A stretch of DNA of 30,792 bases from a bacterium (GTDB lineage: Bacteria; Patescibacteriota; Minisyncoccia; Phycocordibacterales; UBA10002). This document shows positions 22,378-29,568 of the stretch, piece after piece. Under the pieces are notes generated by a model. It was not told where the DNA came from. It ran no database searches and saw nothing but the letters and a program-made list of their open reading frames with translations. The first letter of the stretch is position 1. The number at the start of each line of letters is the position of its first letter. The stretch lies in the NCBI GenBank assembly GCA_030649775.1, contig JAUSFR010000006.1:1-30792 (forward strand), written 5' to 3'. A program made the translations under genes and the position numbers.

Positions 22378-23499
22378 ATGAAGAACAAGACGGAACAAAC
22401 CATTACGATTGGCGGAAAGAAGGTTGGCACAGGCCAGCCGGTTTTCATCATTGCCGAGGCGGGGGTAAATCATAATGGCGATAAGGCGCTTGCGAAAAAG
22501 CTTATTGACGCGGCGGTTACTGCAGGCGCGGACGCGGTGAAGTTCCAGACCTTTGACCCCGAGACGCTGGTCACCAAGGAGGCGAAGAAGGCGGACTATC
22601 AGGACCGAAATGAACACATCAAGGGTGGGGGAGAATCCCAGTATGAAATGCTGAAGCGTCTACAGCTTCCGCGCGAAGTGCACGTGGAGCTCAAAGCCTA
22701 CGCGGAGCAAAAGGGAATCATCTTTCTTTCAACACCGTTCTCGCTTTCGGACGCGAAGTTTCTGAAAGAGCTTGGTGTGGTCGCGTTTAAGGTTGGCTCA
22801 AGCGATACTAATAATTTGCCGTTCCTCAAAACCATTGCGACGTGGGGACTCCCCATTATTCTTTCCACGGGAATGTCCGACATGGAACAAGTTAGGGATG
22901 CGGTACGAGTGATACAAAATCCCTCCTCCGATAAGAATCGGAGTGCTCCCTTTACGAAAGGGAGAATAGGACGAGCTCCCCTAATCGTCCTGCATTGCAC
23001 GACGAGTTACCCGGCGCCTCTCGCCGAGGTTAATCTTCGCGCAATGCGGACACTTAGCAAAGAACTGGAGGTGCTCGTTGGATTTTCCGACCATACGGAA
23101 GGTACGCTCGCTCCTGTGCTCTCCGTCGCGCTTGGCGCCTGTGTGATTGAAAAACATTTGACGCTTGATAAAGAGATGGCGGGTCCCGACCAGAGGGCAT
23201 CACTTAATCCGCAAGAGTTCGCGGAAATGGTGCGTGCGGTTCGGGATGCCGAGCGCGCGCTGGGGACGGGCGAGAAAGGTTTGTTTGACAGCGAGCGGGA
23301 GATTGCGAAGGTTGCGCGAAAAAGTCTCGTGACCGCACGAGCGGTTAAAAAGGGAGAAATCTTTACCGCGGAAAATCTCACGACGAAACGGCCGGGTACA
23401 GGGCTTTCTCCCGCGCTGTACGACCGTGTTATCGGCACAAAAGCTCTGCGCAATATTCCAGCGGACACACTTATAACAAAAAATGACTATGCCTCGTAA
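22378..23499 (+). CDS. Nonulosonic acid synthase (NeuB/LegI type) with a repeat-encoded insert
   Basis: A protein of 373 residues. The TIM barrel shows IIAEAGVNHNGD, AVKFQTFDPETLVT, YEMLKRLQL, FLSTPFSLSDAKFL, KVGSSD, LSTGMSD, LHCTTSYPAP, VGFSDHTEG and EKHLTLDKEMAGPDQRASL, all hallmarks of PEP-dependent NulO synthases. A C-terminal SAF/antifreeze-like domain begins near residue 310 (KSLVTARAVKKGEIFT). It condenses a C6 amino sugar with PEP to a C9 acid. Residues 182-201 are an extra loop not expected in the family, encoded by a palindromic repeat at 22921-22980. Without it the length would be a normal 353. The gene overlaps the 2-epimerase gene by 17 bases. Confidence 0.94.
   Translation: MKNKTEQTITIGGKKVGTGQPVFIIAEAGVNHNGDKALAKKLIDAAVTAGADAVKFQTFDPETLVTKEAKKADYQDRNEHIKGGGESQYEMLKRLQLPREVHVELKAYAEQKGIIFLSTPFSLSDAKFLKELGVVAFKVGSSDTNNLPFLKTIATWGLPIILSTGMSDMEQVRDAVRVIQNPSSDKNRSAPFTKGRIGRAPLIVLHCTTSYPAPLAEVNLRAMRTLSKELEVLVGFSDHTEGTLAPVLSVALGACVIEKHLTLDKEMAGPDQRASLNPQEFAEMVRAVRDAERALGTGEKGLFDSEREIAKVARKSLVTARAVKKGEIFTAENLTTKRPGTGLSPALYDRVIGTKALRNIPADTLITKNDYAS
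22921..22980 (+). repeat. Palindromic element inserted in frame in the NulO synthase gene
   Basis: Exactly 60 bases (20 codons) with two adjacent hairpins, CTCCGAT-AAGA-ATCGGAG (22926-22943) and CTCCCTTT-ACG-AAAGGGAG (22946-22964). The encoded peptide (NRSAPFTKGRIG at its core) looks like the SPFTKGR-type peptides from genome-wide intergenic palindromes. It lies between a helix (AVRVI) and the strand IVLHCTTSYP, where a surface loop is expected. Confidence 0.8.
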
Positions 23500-24631
23500 A
23501 AAAATTGCCTACATTTCCGGCACCCGCGCGGACTTCGGACTGATGACGCCCGTGCTTCAGGCGATTGAAAAAAGCGAGAAGCTTTCTCTGCAAGTGTATG
23601 CGACCGGAATGCACTTAATGCCGGAATTCGGAGAGACGATACAGGAAGTTACAAAGATATTTCCGAATGTGCAACGGATTGAGTGTGTATTTGAAAGTGA
23701 CGACCGCGCTGGTATGGCGAAGTTTGCTGGTGCGCTTCTTCCGAATGTTGTTGCCACCTTGTCCAAAGACCGTCCCGACTTTGTCATCTTACTCGGTGAC
23801 CGAGTGGAGATGCTTGCAATTGCGACCGCGTGTCTCTACCTCGGCATTCCCACGGGGCACCTGCACGGAGGAGAGCGGACGGGAACCTCCGATGAGATTG
23901 CAAGGCACGCGATTACCAAACTTTCCTCGCTTCATCTTCCGGCAACCGCGGAAGGTGCCGAGCGCATCACGAAGATGGGGGAAGACGAGTGGCGAGTGGA
24001 GATTGTCGGCGCCCCCGCGCTTGATGTTATTTTGCACACAAAGCTACCCGAACCTCGCGAAGTGTCCGTATTCAGCAACCTCCCTGCGTCGGAAAAATTT
24101 GTGCTTTTGGTTCAACATCCCGGGGAGCAGAGCGAGGACTCCGGTACCGAGATGGAGAAGATACTCTCCGCACTCAAAAAGATTGCTCTCCCCGTAGTCG
24201 CGGTGTATCCTAACGCTGACGCGGGAAGTCAGAACATTATTTCGGCACTTGAAAAAGAGAGGACGAACCCGCTGTTTCGGATATTTAGGAATATTCCTTA
24301 CGAGATGTTTCTCGCCTTGGAGCGCGACGCGAGCGTGCTCGTCGGTAACTCAAGCTCGGCTCTCATTGAGTCGGCCTCGTTTAAAACTCCCGTTGTTACC
24401 GTCGGTGAAAGACAGAAGGGGAGACTCTGTGGCCGAAATGTTCTGCACGTTCCCTGCGAGAGAGAGAAAATCGTCTCCGCTATCCAAAAATCCCTTCACC
24501 CTGACTACCTTGCTTCGCTACAAGGAATTGAGAATCCGTGGGGCGACGGAAAAACAGGTCCACGAGTCGCAAAGCTCTTGGAGGAACTCACGATAGACGC
24601 GAAACTTTTGAACAAACAAATCAGCTACTAA
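23483..24631 (+). CDS. Hydrolysing UDP-sugar 2-epimerase (NeuC/LegG type)
   Basis: A protein of 382 residues (ATG at 23483, or a second ATG at 23489). The start ISGTRADFGLMTPVLQAI, then ILLGDRVEMLAIATACLYLGIPTGHLHGGERTGTSDEIARHAITKLSSLHL and VLVGNSSSALIESASFKTPVVTVG are diagnostic of the NeuC/LegG family, which cuts UDP off while inverting C2. In the legionaminic route the substrate is UDP-2,4-diacetamido-2,4,6-trideoxyglucose, giving the manno-configured free sugar for the NulO synthase. The sequence separates NeuC from LegG only by context; here context favours LegG because dehydratase, aminotransferase and acetyltransferase genes follow. Confidence 0.92.
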   Translation: MTMPRKKIAYISGTRADFGLMTPVLQAIEKSEKLSLQVYATGMHLMPEFGETIQEVTKIFPNVQRIECVFESDDRAGMAKFAGALLPNVVATLSKDRPDFVILLGDRVEMLAIATACLYLGIPTGHLHGGERTGTSDEIARHAITKLSSLHLPATAEGAERITKMGEDEWRVEIVGAPALDVILHTKLPEPREVSVFSNLPASEKFVLLVQHPGEQSEDSGTEMEKILSALKKIALPVVAVYPNADAGSQNIISALEKERTNPLFRIFRNIPYEMFLALERDASVLVGNSSSALIESASFKTPVVTVGERQKGRLCGRNVLHVPCEREKIVSAIQKSLHPDYLASLQGIENPWGDGKTGPRVAKLLEELTIDAKLLNKQISY

Positions 24632-24644
24632 CCGAGTTGTAGTC

Positions 24645-24829
24645 AGAGCCTGTTCATAATCTAACCGCAGAATATAAAGAAAACAAACGCTTGCCTGCCG
24701 AAATGTTCAAAATTCTGCTGCAAATTGGGTCTTTTTTGTCAGCGTATCTCGATATGCTTCCTCAAAATCCCCAATTTTCGCTACGAATTTTGAACATTTC
24801 GCCGAGGCATTAGATTCTGAACAGGCTCT
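24645..24829. mobile_element. MITE-like long imperfect hairpin with terminal inverted repeats
   Basis: The ends 24645-24664 and 24810-24829 are inverted repeats with one mismatch in 20 (AGAGCCTGTTCA outer part exact). An inner pair follows, 24699-24715 with 24785-24801, exact over 17 bases (CGAAATGTTCAAAATTC). A third pair, AAATTGGG/CCCCAATTT, and a central near-palindrome, GCGTATCTCGATATGC, complete a hairpin of about 185 bases. No protein is convincing inside it. It fills the only large gap (24632-24839) in the NulO pathway block. Confidence 0.72.
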
Positions 24830-24839
24830 CACACTCATT

Positions 24840-25238
24840 ATGGCGAACACACGATTTACCAACTGGGAAAAACCCACCATTCTGCACGGCGTGCCGACCA
24901 AATGGAATTGGTTGGTTTTATACCCCGAAGGACTTACCTTAGGCACGAACACCGATATTGGCGCGTTTACGCTCCTTGTCGCCAAACACGGCATTGAGAT
25001 ACAGGAGGAAGTGCAAATCGGTTCCCATTGCGCGATTTACTCGTACTCCACGATTGACGGCAAGGCGGGGAAAGTGACGCTCCAAAAGAATTGCCGAATC
25101 GGAACGCACAGCTCCATTATGCCGGGGGTGACCGTGGGGGAGAACGCCGTTGTTGGCGCGCACAGTTTTGTCACTGAAGATGTCCCCGCGAACACGGTGG
25201 TAGCTGGAGTTCCCGCAAAACCTTTGAAACAAAAGTAA
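24840..25238 (+). CDS. Left-handed beta-helix (hexapeptide) acyltransferase, LegH/PglD-role candidate
   Basis: A protein of 132 residues. Hexapeptide repeats run through LTLGTNTDIGAFTLL, VQIGSHCAIYSYSTIDG, CRIGTHSSIMPGVTVGENAVVGAHSFV, ending with the common VPANTVVAGVPAKPL. A loop histidine (VAKHGIEI) may be the catalytic base. It is shorter than PglD and lacks its N-terminal Rossmann domain, so the role is inferred from position: it lies between the 2-epimerase and aminotransferase genes, where the legionaminic pathway needs 4-N-acetylation. It could instead O-acetylate another sugar. The gap to the next gene is 3 bases. Confidence 0.85.
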   Translation: MANTRFTNWEKPTILHGVPTKWNWLVLYPEGLTLGTNTDIGAFTLLVAKHGIEIQEEVQIGSHCAIYSYSTIDGKAGKVTLQKNCRIGTHSSIMPGVTVGENAVVGAHSFVTEDVPANTVVAGVPAKPLKQK

Positions 25239-25241
25239 TCC

Positions 25242-26345
25242 ATGAACTATCCTCTCGCCAAACCTTCAATCGGGAAAGAAGAAGAGCGCGCGGTGCTTGC
25301 AGTGCTCCGTTCCGGTGTTTTGAGTATGGGACCGAAAGTGGAGGAGTTTGAAAAAAAGTTCGCGAAGTTCGCGGGCACGAAGTACGCCATCGCCGTCTCC
25401 AGTGGTACCGCGGGACTGCACCTCGCGCTCATCGGAGCGGGAATAACGGAAGGAGATGAAGTGATTACCACGCCGTTTTCGTTCGTTGCTTCCGCGAACG
25501 CGATACTCTATGTCGGCGCGAAACCGGTGTTCGTGGATATTGAACCCGTTACCTACAACATTGACCCCGACAAGATTGAATCGGCCATTACGCCGAAAAC
25601 GAAGGCGATACTGGTGGTACACATCTTGGGGCAATCATCCGCGATGGAGAAAATTATGACCATCGCGAAAAAGCATAATCTCAAAATCATTGAGGATTCC
25701 TGTGAAAGTATCGGCGCTACCCACAGCGGGAAACGCGTGGGCACGTTCGGGGAGTCGGCGGTCTTCGCGTTTTATCCGAATAAACAAATGACCACGGGAG
25801 AAGGCGGGATGATGGTGACAAACGACCTCAAGCTCTCCAAGCTCTTTAAGAGTTTGCGTAATCAAGGACGCGGAGAAGATAAAGTGTGGCTGGACCACGA
25901 GCGGTTGGGGTATAATTATCGGATGGACGAAATGAGCGCGGCCGTGGGGCTAGTCCAGCTTCAAAAGATTGAGAAGCTTATTGCCGAGCGGGAGAACATC
26001 GCAAAGTGGTACCACGCGCACCTCGCGGGGTACGACGACCTTGTGGAAGCGCCTCGTACCGGAAAAGGGAACACTCATACATGGTTTGTGTACGTGGTGC
26101 TCGTACCGGAAGGGAAGCGCGACAAGGTAATCGCACGGCTCCACAAGAAAGGGGTTTCGGTAAAGCCGTATTTTCCCTCCATACATCTTTTCAGTTTCCA
26201 CCGTGCGCGTTTTGGTTTTAAGGAAGGCGATTTTCCGATTTCCGAAGGTGTGAGCGCCCGGAGTCTGGCGCTTCCGTTTTATTCGGGACTTTCTGAAAAA
26301 GACGTGAAATCCATTTGCGAGTCACTCGCGGATGCGCTCCACTAA
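25242..26345 (+). CDS. DegT/DnrJ/EryC1 aminotransferase, LegC/PglE-like
   Basis: A protein of 367 residues. The start PLAKPSIGKEEERAVLAVL, AVSSGTAGLHLAL, TTPFSFVASANAILYVGAKPVFVDIEP, IIEDSCESIGA (Asp152) and the Schiff-base Lys181 in FYPNKQMTTGEGG are the complete family pattern. RNQGRGEDKVWLDHERLGYNYRMDEMSAA is the substrate region. With the adjacent 4,6-dehydratase it most likely aminates UDP-4-keto-6-deoxy-GlcNAc at C4. It begins 3 bases after the acetyltransferase and ends 7 bases before the dehydratase start. It is equal in length to, but clearly different in sequence from, the DegT protein at 11542. Confidence 0.92.
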   Translation: MNYPLAKPSIGKEEERAVLAVLRSGVLSMGPKVEEFEKKFAKFAGTKYAIAVSSGTAGLHLALIGAGITEGDEVITTPFSFVASANAILYVGAKPVFVDIEPVTYNIDPDKIESAITPKTKAILVVHILGQSSAMEKIMTIAKKHNLKIIEDSCESIGATHSGKRVGTFGESAVFAFYPNKQMTTGEGGMMVTNDLKLSKLFKSLRNQGRGEDKVWLDHERLGYNYRMDEMSAAVGLVQLQKIEKLIAERENIAKWYHAHLAGYDDLVEAPRTGKGNTHTWFVYVVLVPEGKRDKVIARLHKKGVSVKPYFPSIHLFSFHRARFGFKEGDFPISEGVSARSLALPFYSGLSEKDVKSICESLADALH

Positions 26346-26352
26346 TCTATTT

Positions 26353-27384
26353 ATGTCAAACGTATTCAAAGGAAAAACTATTTTGGTCACGGGAGGCACC
26401 GGCTCTATCGGTTCCGAGATTGTGCGTCAGCTCCTTACGAAGGATCCGAAGGTGGTGCGCGTCTTCGCTCGGCACGAAGAGCGACATCACCAAATGATGC
26501 AGGACTTTGCGGGCGAAGAGAGCCGTCTCCGTTTCATCGTGGGCGATATTCGCGACCGCGACCGTCTTCGTATGGCGATGGAAGGAGTGGATATTGTTTT
26601 TCACGCTGCAGCGCTCAAGCACGTTCCGCTTTGCGAAACCAATCCGTTTGAGGCAGTGAAGACCAATATTATCGGGACACAGAACGTGATTGACCTCGCG
26701 CGAGAACTTGACGTGGACAAAGTTATCGGCATTTCAACAGACAAAGCGGCGGAGCCCGAAAGTGTGCTCGGCGTGTCCAAACTCATGGCCGAAAAATTGT
26801 TTCTCGCCACCTATTTTTACAAAGGCAATAAAAAGGCAACCTTCGCGTGCGTCAGGTTCGGCAACGTGCTCGGAAGCCGAGGCTCGCTCCTCCCGCTTCT
26901 CAAGAAGCAGATTACCGAGAAAGGAGAGGTTACGGTGACCGACCCCGCGATGACGCGGTTTGTGATGACCGTACCGCAGGCGGTGGGGCTCGTGCTTCGC
27001 GCGGTAGAGCTTTCACGGGGACAGGAAGTCTTCATTCTGAAAATGCCCGCGGCTCGGCTCGGAGATATTGTTGACGCGGCTATCGCGCTGTATGCTCCCG
27101 AAGCGGGGAAAAAGCCGTCCGACATACGGATAAGAATTATCGGCACCCGAAACGGCGAGAAATTGCACGAGAGGCTACTCGCGGAGTACGAACTCGGTCG
27201 CGCGCTTGAAACCGAGGATATGTACATTCTCACGCCTCCCGAGAAGGCGGGTCTTCAACACTACGCTGAAGTGTATCCGGGCGCCGTGAAAGCGAATTTT
27301 GATAAAAAACTATTTCTCTCCGACCATACGCCTCTACTCACGAGAGAGGAACTGCTCACGCTCATCAAGACCGTGACTTTTTAG
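26353..27384 (+). CDS. UDP-GlcNAc 4,6-dehydratase, CapD/PseB/LegB family (soluble)
   Basis: A protein of 343 residues from the ATG at 26353 (a start at 26332 lies inside the upstream gene). ILVTGGTGSIGSEIVRQLL, FHAAALKHVPLCETNPFEAVKTNIIGTQNV, GISTDKAAEP and TRFVMTVPQAVGLVLRAVE are family hallmarks. The active-site Lys143 is present, but the Tyr of the YxxxK pair is Leu139 (LGVSK). Membrane-type CapD/PglF proteins carry Met there and use the Thr-Asp-Lys (129-131) segment, which is kept here. There are no membrane helices. It makes the 4-keto-6-deoxy intermediate from UDP-GlcNAc, the first step of legionaminic or bacillosamine synthesis; LegB is the likeliest role. Confidence 0.9.
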   Translation: MSNVFKGKTILVTGGTGSIGSEIVRQLLTKDPKVVRVFARHEERHHQMMQDFAGEESRLRFIVGDIRDRDRLRMAMEGVDIVFHAAALKHVPLCETNPFEAVKTNIIGTQNVIDLARELDVDKVIGISTDKAAEPESVLGVSKLMAEKLFLATYFYKGNKKATFACVRFGNVLGSRGSLLPLLKKQITEKGEVTVTDPAMTRFVMTVPQAVGLVLRAVELSRGQEVFILKMPAARLGDIVDAAIALYAPEAGKKPSDIRIRIIGTRNGEKLHERLLAEYELGRALETEDMYILTPPEKAGLQHYAEVYPGAVKANFDKKLFLSDHTPLLTREELLTLIKTVTF

Positions 27385-27402
27385 CGGGCGGTGTGCGATA
27401 AT
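27373..27402 (+). promoter_or_regulatory. Possible extended -10 promoter for the oxygenase gene
   Basis: GTGACT (27373-27378), an 18-base spacer, then TGC-GATAAT with the -10 at 27397-27402. It overlaps the end of the dehydratase gene and would give a leader of about 14 bases before the ATG at 27423. Moderate match only. Confidence 0.45.
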
Positions 27403-27422
27403 ACCAGAATAAATCTCATTAT

Positions 27423-28238
27423 ATGGCAACCGATTTTTCTCCAAGCTATGTGGCGCGAGCCGCAAAAAATCTCCACTGGAAATTGCGTCTGGCGCTTCGG
27501 TTTGCTCCGTGGATAAAGCGATGGCGTCTCCTCCGTTTGCGTTTTGGGTCAAGGCGGGTTCACACGGGTGTGGCGATTCCCAAACTTACCGAAAATCTTG
27601 AGGCCGGGTCCGCGCATTTTAAGGAGGATAAGTGGGCCTTTATGGAGAATATTTTCCCGGCCGATTTTTACCGTGAACTTCTCGTAAACTGGCCAAAGAA
27701 GCGATATCTGGAACCGCCTCGCGAGGTCGCAAAGAGTTACAACACCGGTTTTGGATGGATACACGATTACAGCACGACCTCCGATTTTTCCAACTGCGAC
27801 CCGCGCGGAGAGTACCCGATACTTCTTTCGCTTCTCAATTATTTACGTTCTTCCGAAATTTCTTCGCGGGTGACGGCCTTCGCGGGAACGCAAGAACCAC
27901 TGGTGCTCTACTCGTTCATTCTGACCGACGCGGGTACGGGAGCGGAAGTCGTGCCACACAAGGACAGCAGTAAAGACGACCCACGCGCGAAGTATCTTCT
28001 CAACTTCATTTTCTTCATTGACGCTACGGGCGGGAAGAATACCGGAGCGCTGACGCTTTCGCGCGACAACGAGCTTACCGACATTATGTTTGAAGCTCCG
28101 CGCCTTCAAAATACCTGCCTTGCCTACGATATTCTCGGCGATTTTTATCATGGGTTTCCCCCGATTGCTCCCGGTAAGTGGCGTTGGGTCATTACGGCGC
28201 AATTCTGCCAAAAAAGCTATGTTGAAAAAACTGCTTAG
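27423..28238 (+). CDS. 2-oxoglutarate/Fe(II)-dependent oxygenase-like protein
   Basis: A protein of 271 residues. The predicted iron triad is His179 and Asp181 (VVPHKDSSKDD) and His243 (DFYHGFPPI), with Arg254 (GKWRWVI) placed to bind 2-oxoglutarate. The strands LLNFIFFIDATGGKNTGALTLS between them fit the double-stranded beta-helix of prolyl-hydroxylase-like enzymes. The N-terminal 50 residues are very basic (KRWRLLRLRFGSRR), suggesting membrane or nucleic-acid proximity, or simply an extension. In this locus it may hydroxylate a sugar or lipid carrier; no substrate can be named. Its last 20 bases overlap the TylF-like methyltransferase gene, suggesting paired function. Confidence 0.7.
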   Translation: MATDFSPSYVARAAKNLHWKLRLALRFAPWIKRWRLLRLRFGSRRVHTGVAIPKLTENLEAGSAHFKEDKWAFMENIFPADFYRELLVNWPKKRYLEPPREVAKSYNTGFGWIHDYSTTSDFSNCDPRGEYPILLSLLNYLRSSEISSRVTAFAGTQEPLVLYSFILTDAGTGAEVVPHKDSSKDDPRAKYLLNFIFFIDATGGKNTGALTLSRDNELTDIMFEAPRLQNTCLAYDILGDFYHGFPPIAPGKWRWVITAQFCQKSYVEKTA

Positions 28239-28896
28239 TCGCACGGGGTATGAACTGAGGCGTTCGGAAGAACTCTACCTCAATTCTCTACGCCAGTTTG
28301 ATTACGGAAAGATTTTCAAACAAATCCTCTACTTTCACGCGCAGTACGCGAAAATAAAGAACCTCTCCGGAGACATCGTGGAGTGCGGAGTCGGCTACTC
28401 GCGCACCTTTCAGGTGCTCGCCTGTTTGCTTCGCAAGGAAGAACATCCCTCACGGGTGCTGTACGGTTTTGATTCCTTTGAAGGATTTCCCGAGCCCCGT
28501 GCGGAAGACGCAAGCGCGCGCAACCCAAAGAAGGGAGAGTGGAAGGTGCTCACCCCCGAAGAGCTACACCGCATTCTCGTGCAACTTCGGCTCGGAGAGG
28601 AGTTCGTGGACGCGCGGATACGGATTGTCAAAGGTTTTTTTGAGGATACTCTGCCGAAGGCGAACCTGGAGAAAATAGCACTCCTCCATCTGGATGTGGA
28701 TTTGTACCAGTCGTACAAGACCTGTCTTGAATGTCTTTTCCCCAAAGTGGTGAGTGGTGGCATTGTGCTCTTTGACGAGTACGACACCCCGAACTGGCCC
28801 GGCGCGAAGAAGGCGATTGACGAATACTTCCAACATACCTCGTACCGCCCGCAAAAAGACGCGGAGTCGGGAAAATATTTTCTTATTAAGACTTGA
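28219..28896 (+). CDS. TylF/macrocin O-methyltransferase-like SAM methyltransferase
   Basis: A protein of 225 residues. DIVECGVGYSRTFQVLA is the SAM motif, LYGFDSFEGFPEP the TylF-type motif II, and ALLHLDVDLYQSYKTCLECLFPKVVSGGIVLFDEYDTPNWPGAKKAIDEYF the hallmark metal-dependent sugar O-methyltransferase segment. The start at 28219 is chosen because the protein then begins with a normal basic leader (MLKKLLSRTGYELRRSE) and overlaps the oxygenase gene by 20 bases, consistent with coupled translation. It probably O-methylates a sugar hydroxyl, possibly one introduced by the oxygenase; that link is inference. Confidence 0.88.
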   Translation: MLKKLLSRTGYELRRSEELYLNSLRQFDYGKIFKQILYFHAQYAKIKNLSGDIVECGVGYSRTFQVLACLLRKEEHPSRVLYGFDSFEGFPEPRAEDASARNPKKGEWKVLTPEELHRILVQLRLGEEFVDARIRIVKGFFEDTLPKANLEKIALLHLDVDLYQSYKTCLECLFPKVVSGGIVLFDEYDTPNWPGAKKAIDEYFQHTSYRPQKDAESGKYFLIKT

Positions 28897-28900
28897 ATGT

Positions 28901-29559
28901 ATGCGTGTTTCCGCCGTCGTTTTTGATTTTGATAACGTCATTCTCCTTGAGAAAGACGGCACCGGTTCCGATGAGGTCAAAGAAAGCGTTTGGCCCAAGG
29001 TGTTTCCCGAAGAATGGGAGCGTCTTAAAAGTGAGTTTCCCGCTATTGTGAAGAAGTGGAGCGGAGGCAAAGGCTCGCGTACCGACATTTTGCGGGACGC
29101 GCTTACACACTTTGCGTTTGAGGGTGATATTGAAAAAGAGGTGGCGAAACGCTCCGAGACTTTTAACCGATTGGTTCAAGACGGCATTTTTGAGATGGGG
29201 TCCCGCAGAAGACACGGGATTTTCTTGAAGCGCTTTCAAAGAGATTTCCACTCTTCATCAACACCGCTACGCCAACCAACATCATGCATCAGACACTTAA
29301 GATGCTCCGGCTCTCGCATCTTTTCAAAGACGTCTACGGACAAGAAGGTGGGAAGGTAGGGGGGCTCCGTTCCGCTCTGCAGACGCTTCGGGAAACCGAC
29401 CCGCAAAGAATCCTTTTCGTGGGAGACGCTCCCACGGACTACTCTGCCTCGCAAACGGTCGGCACTCGTTTTGTCGGGGTGGCGACAAAGCGCAATGGTT
29501 GGGTGGACGGAAAAGAGCCGTTTCCGGTCGTAACCGCGGTGAGCGAACTGCAGTTATAG
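28901..29559 (+). pseudogene. HAD-superfamily phosphatase gene with a -1 type frameshift
   Basis: Two frames together make one HAD protein of about 219 residues. The first part, from the ATG at 28901, has motif I VFDFDNVIL and the helical cap; it runs to about 29200. The second part, one frame back and open after a stop at 29191, continues VPQKTRDFLEALSKRFPLFINTATPTN (motif II Thr), EGGKVGG (motif III Lys) and FVGDAPTDYSAS (motif IV), and ends at 29557-29559. The switch lies in the run GGGG (29197-29200), so loss of one G from a five-G tract would explain it. It could be a real mutation, an assembly or sequencing error, or recoding. The gene sits 4 bases after the methyltransferase stop and 9 before the CMP-sugar synthetase, as expected for an intact operon member. 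Confidence 0.85.
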
Positions 29560-29568
29560 CTATTGTCT

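Noticed and set aside
24707..24994. A 95-residue minus-strand frame ending in the MITE-like element
   Set aside because: It begins antisense to the acetyltransferase gene and its second half is repeat sequence; no transposase motif.
29197..29200. Programmed -1 ribosomal frameshifting in the HAD gene
   Set aside because: The site lacks a canonical X XXY YYZ slippery heptamer and I see no clear stimulatory stem; an indel in the G run is simpler.
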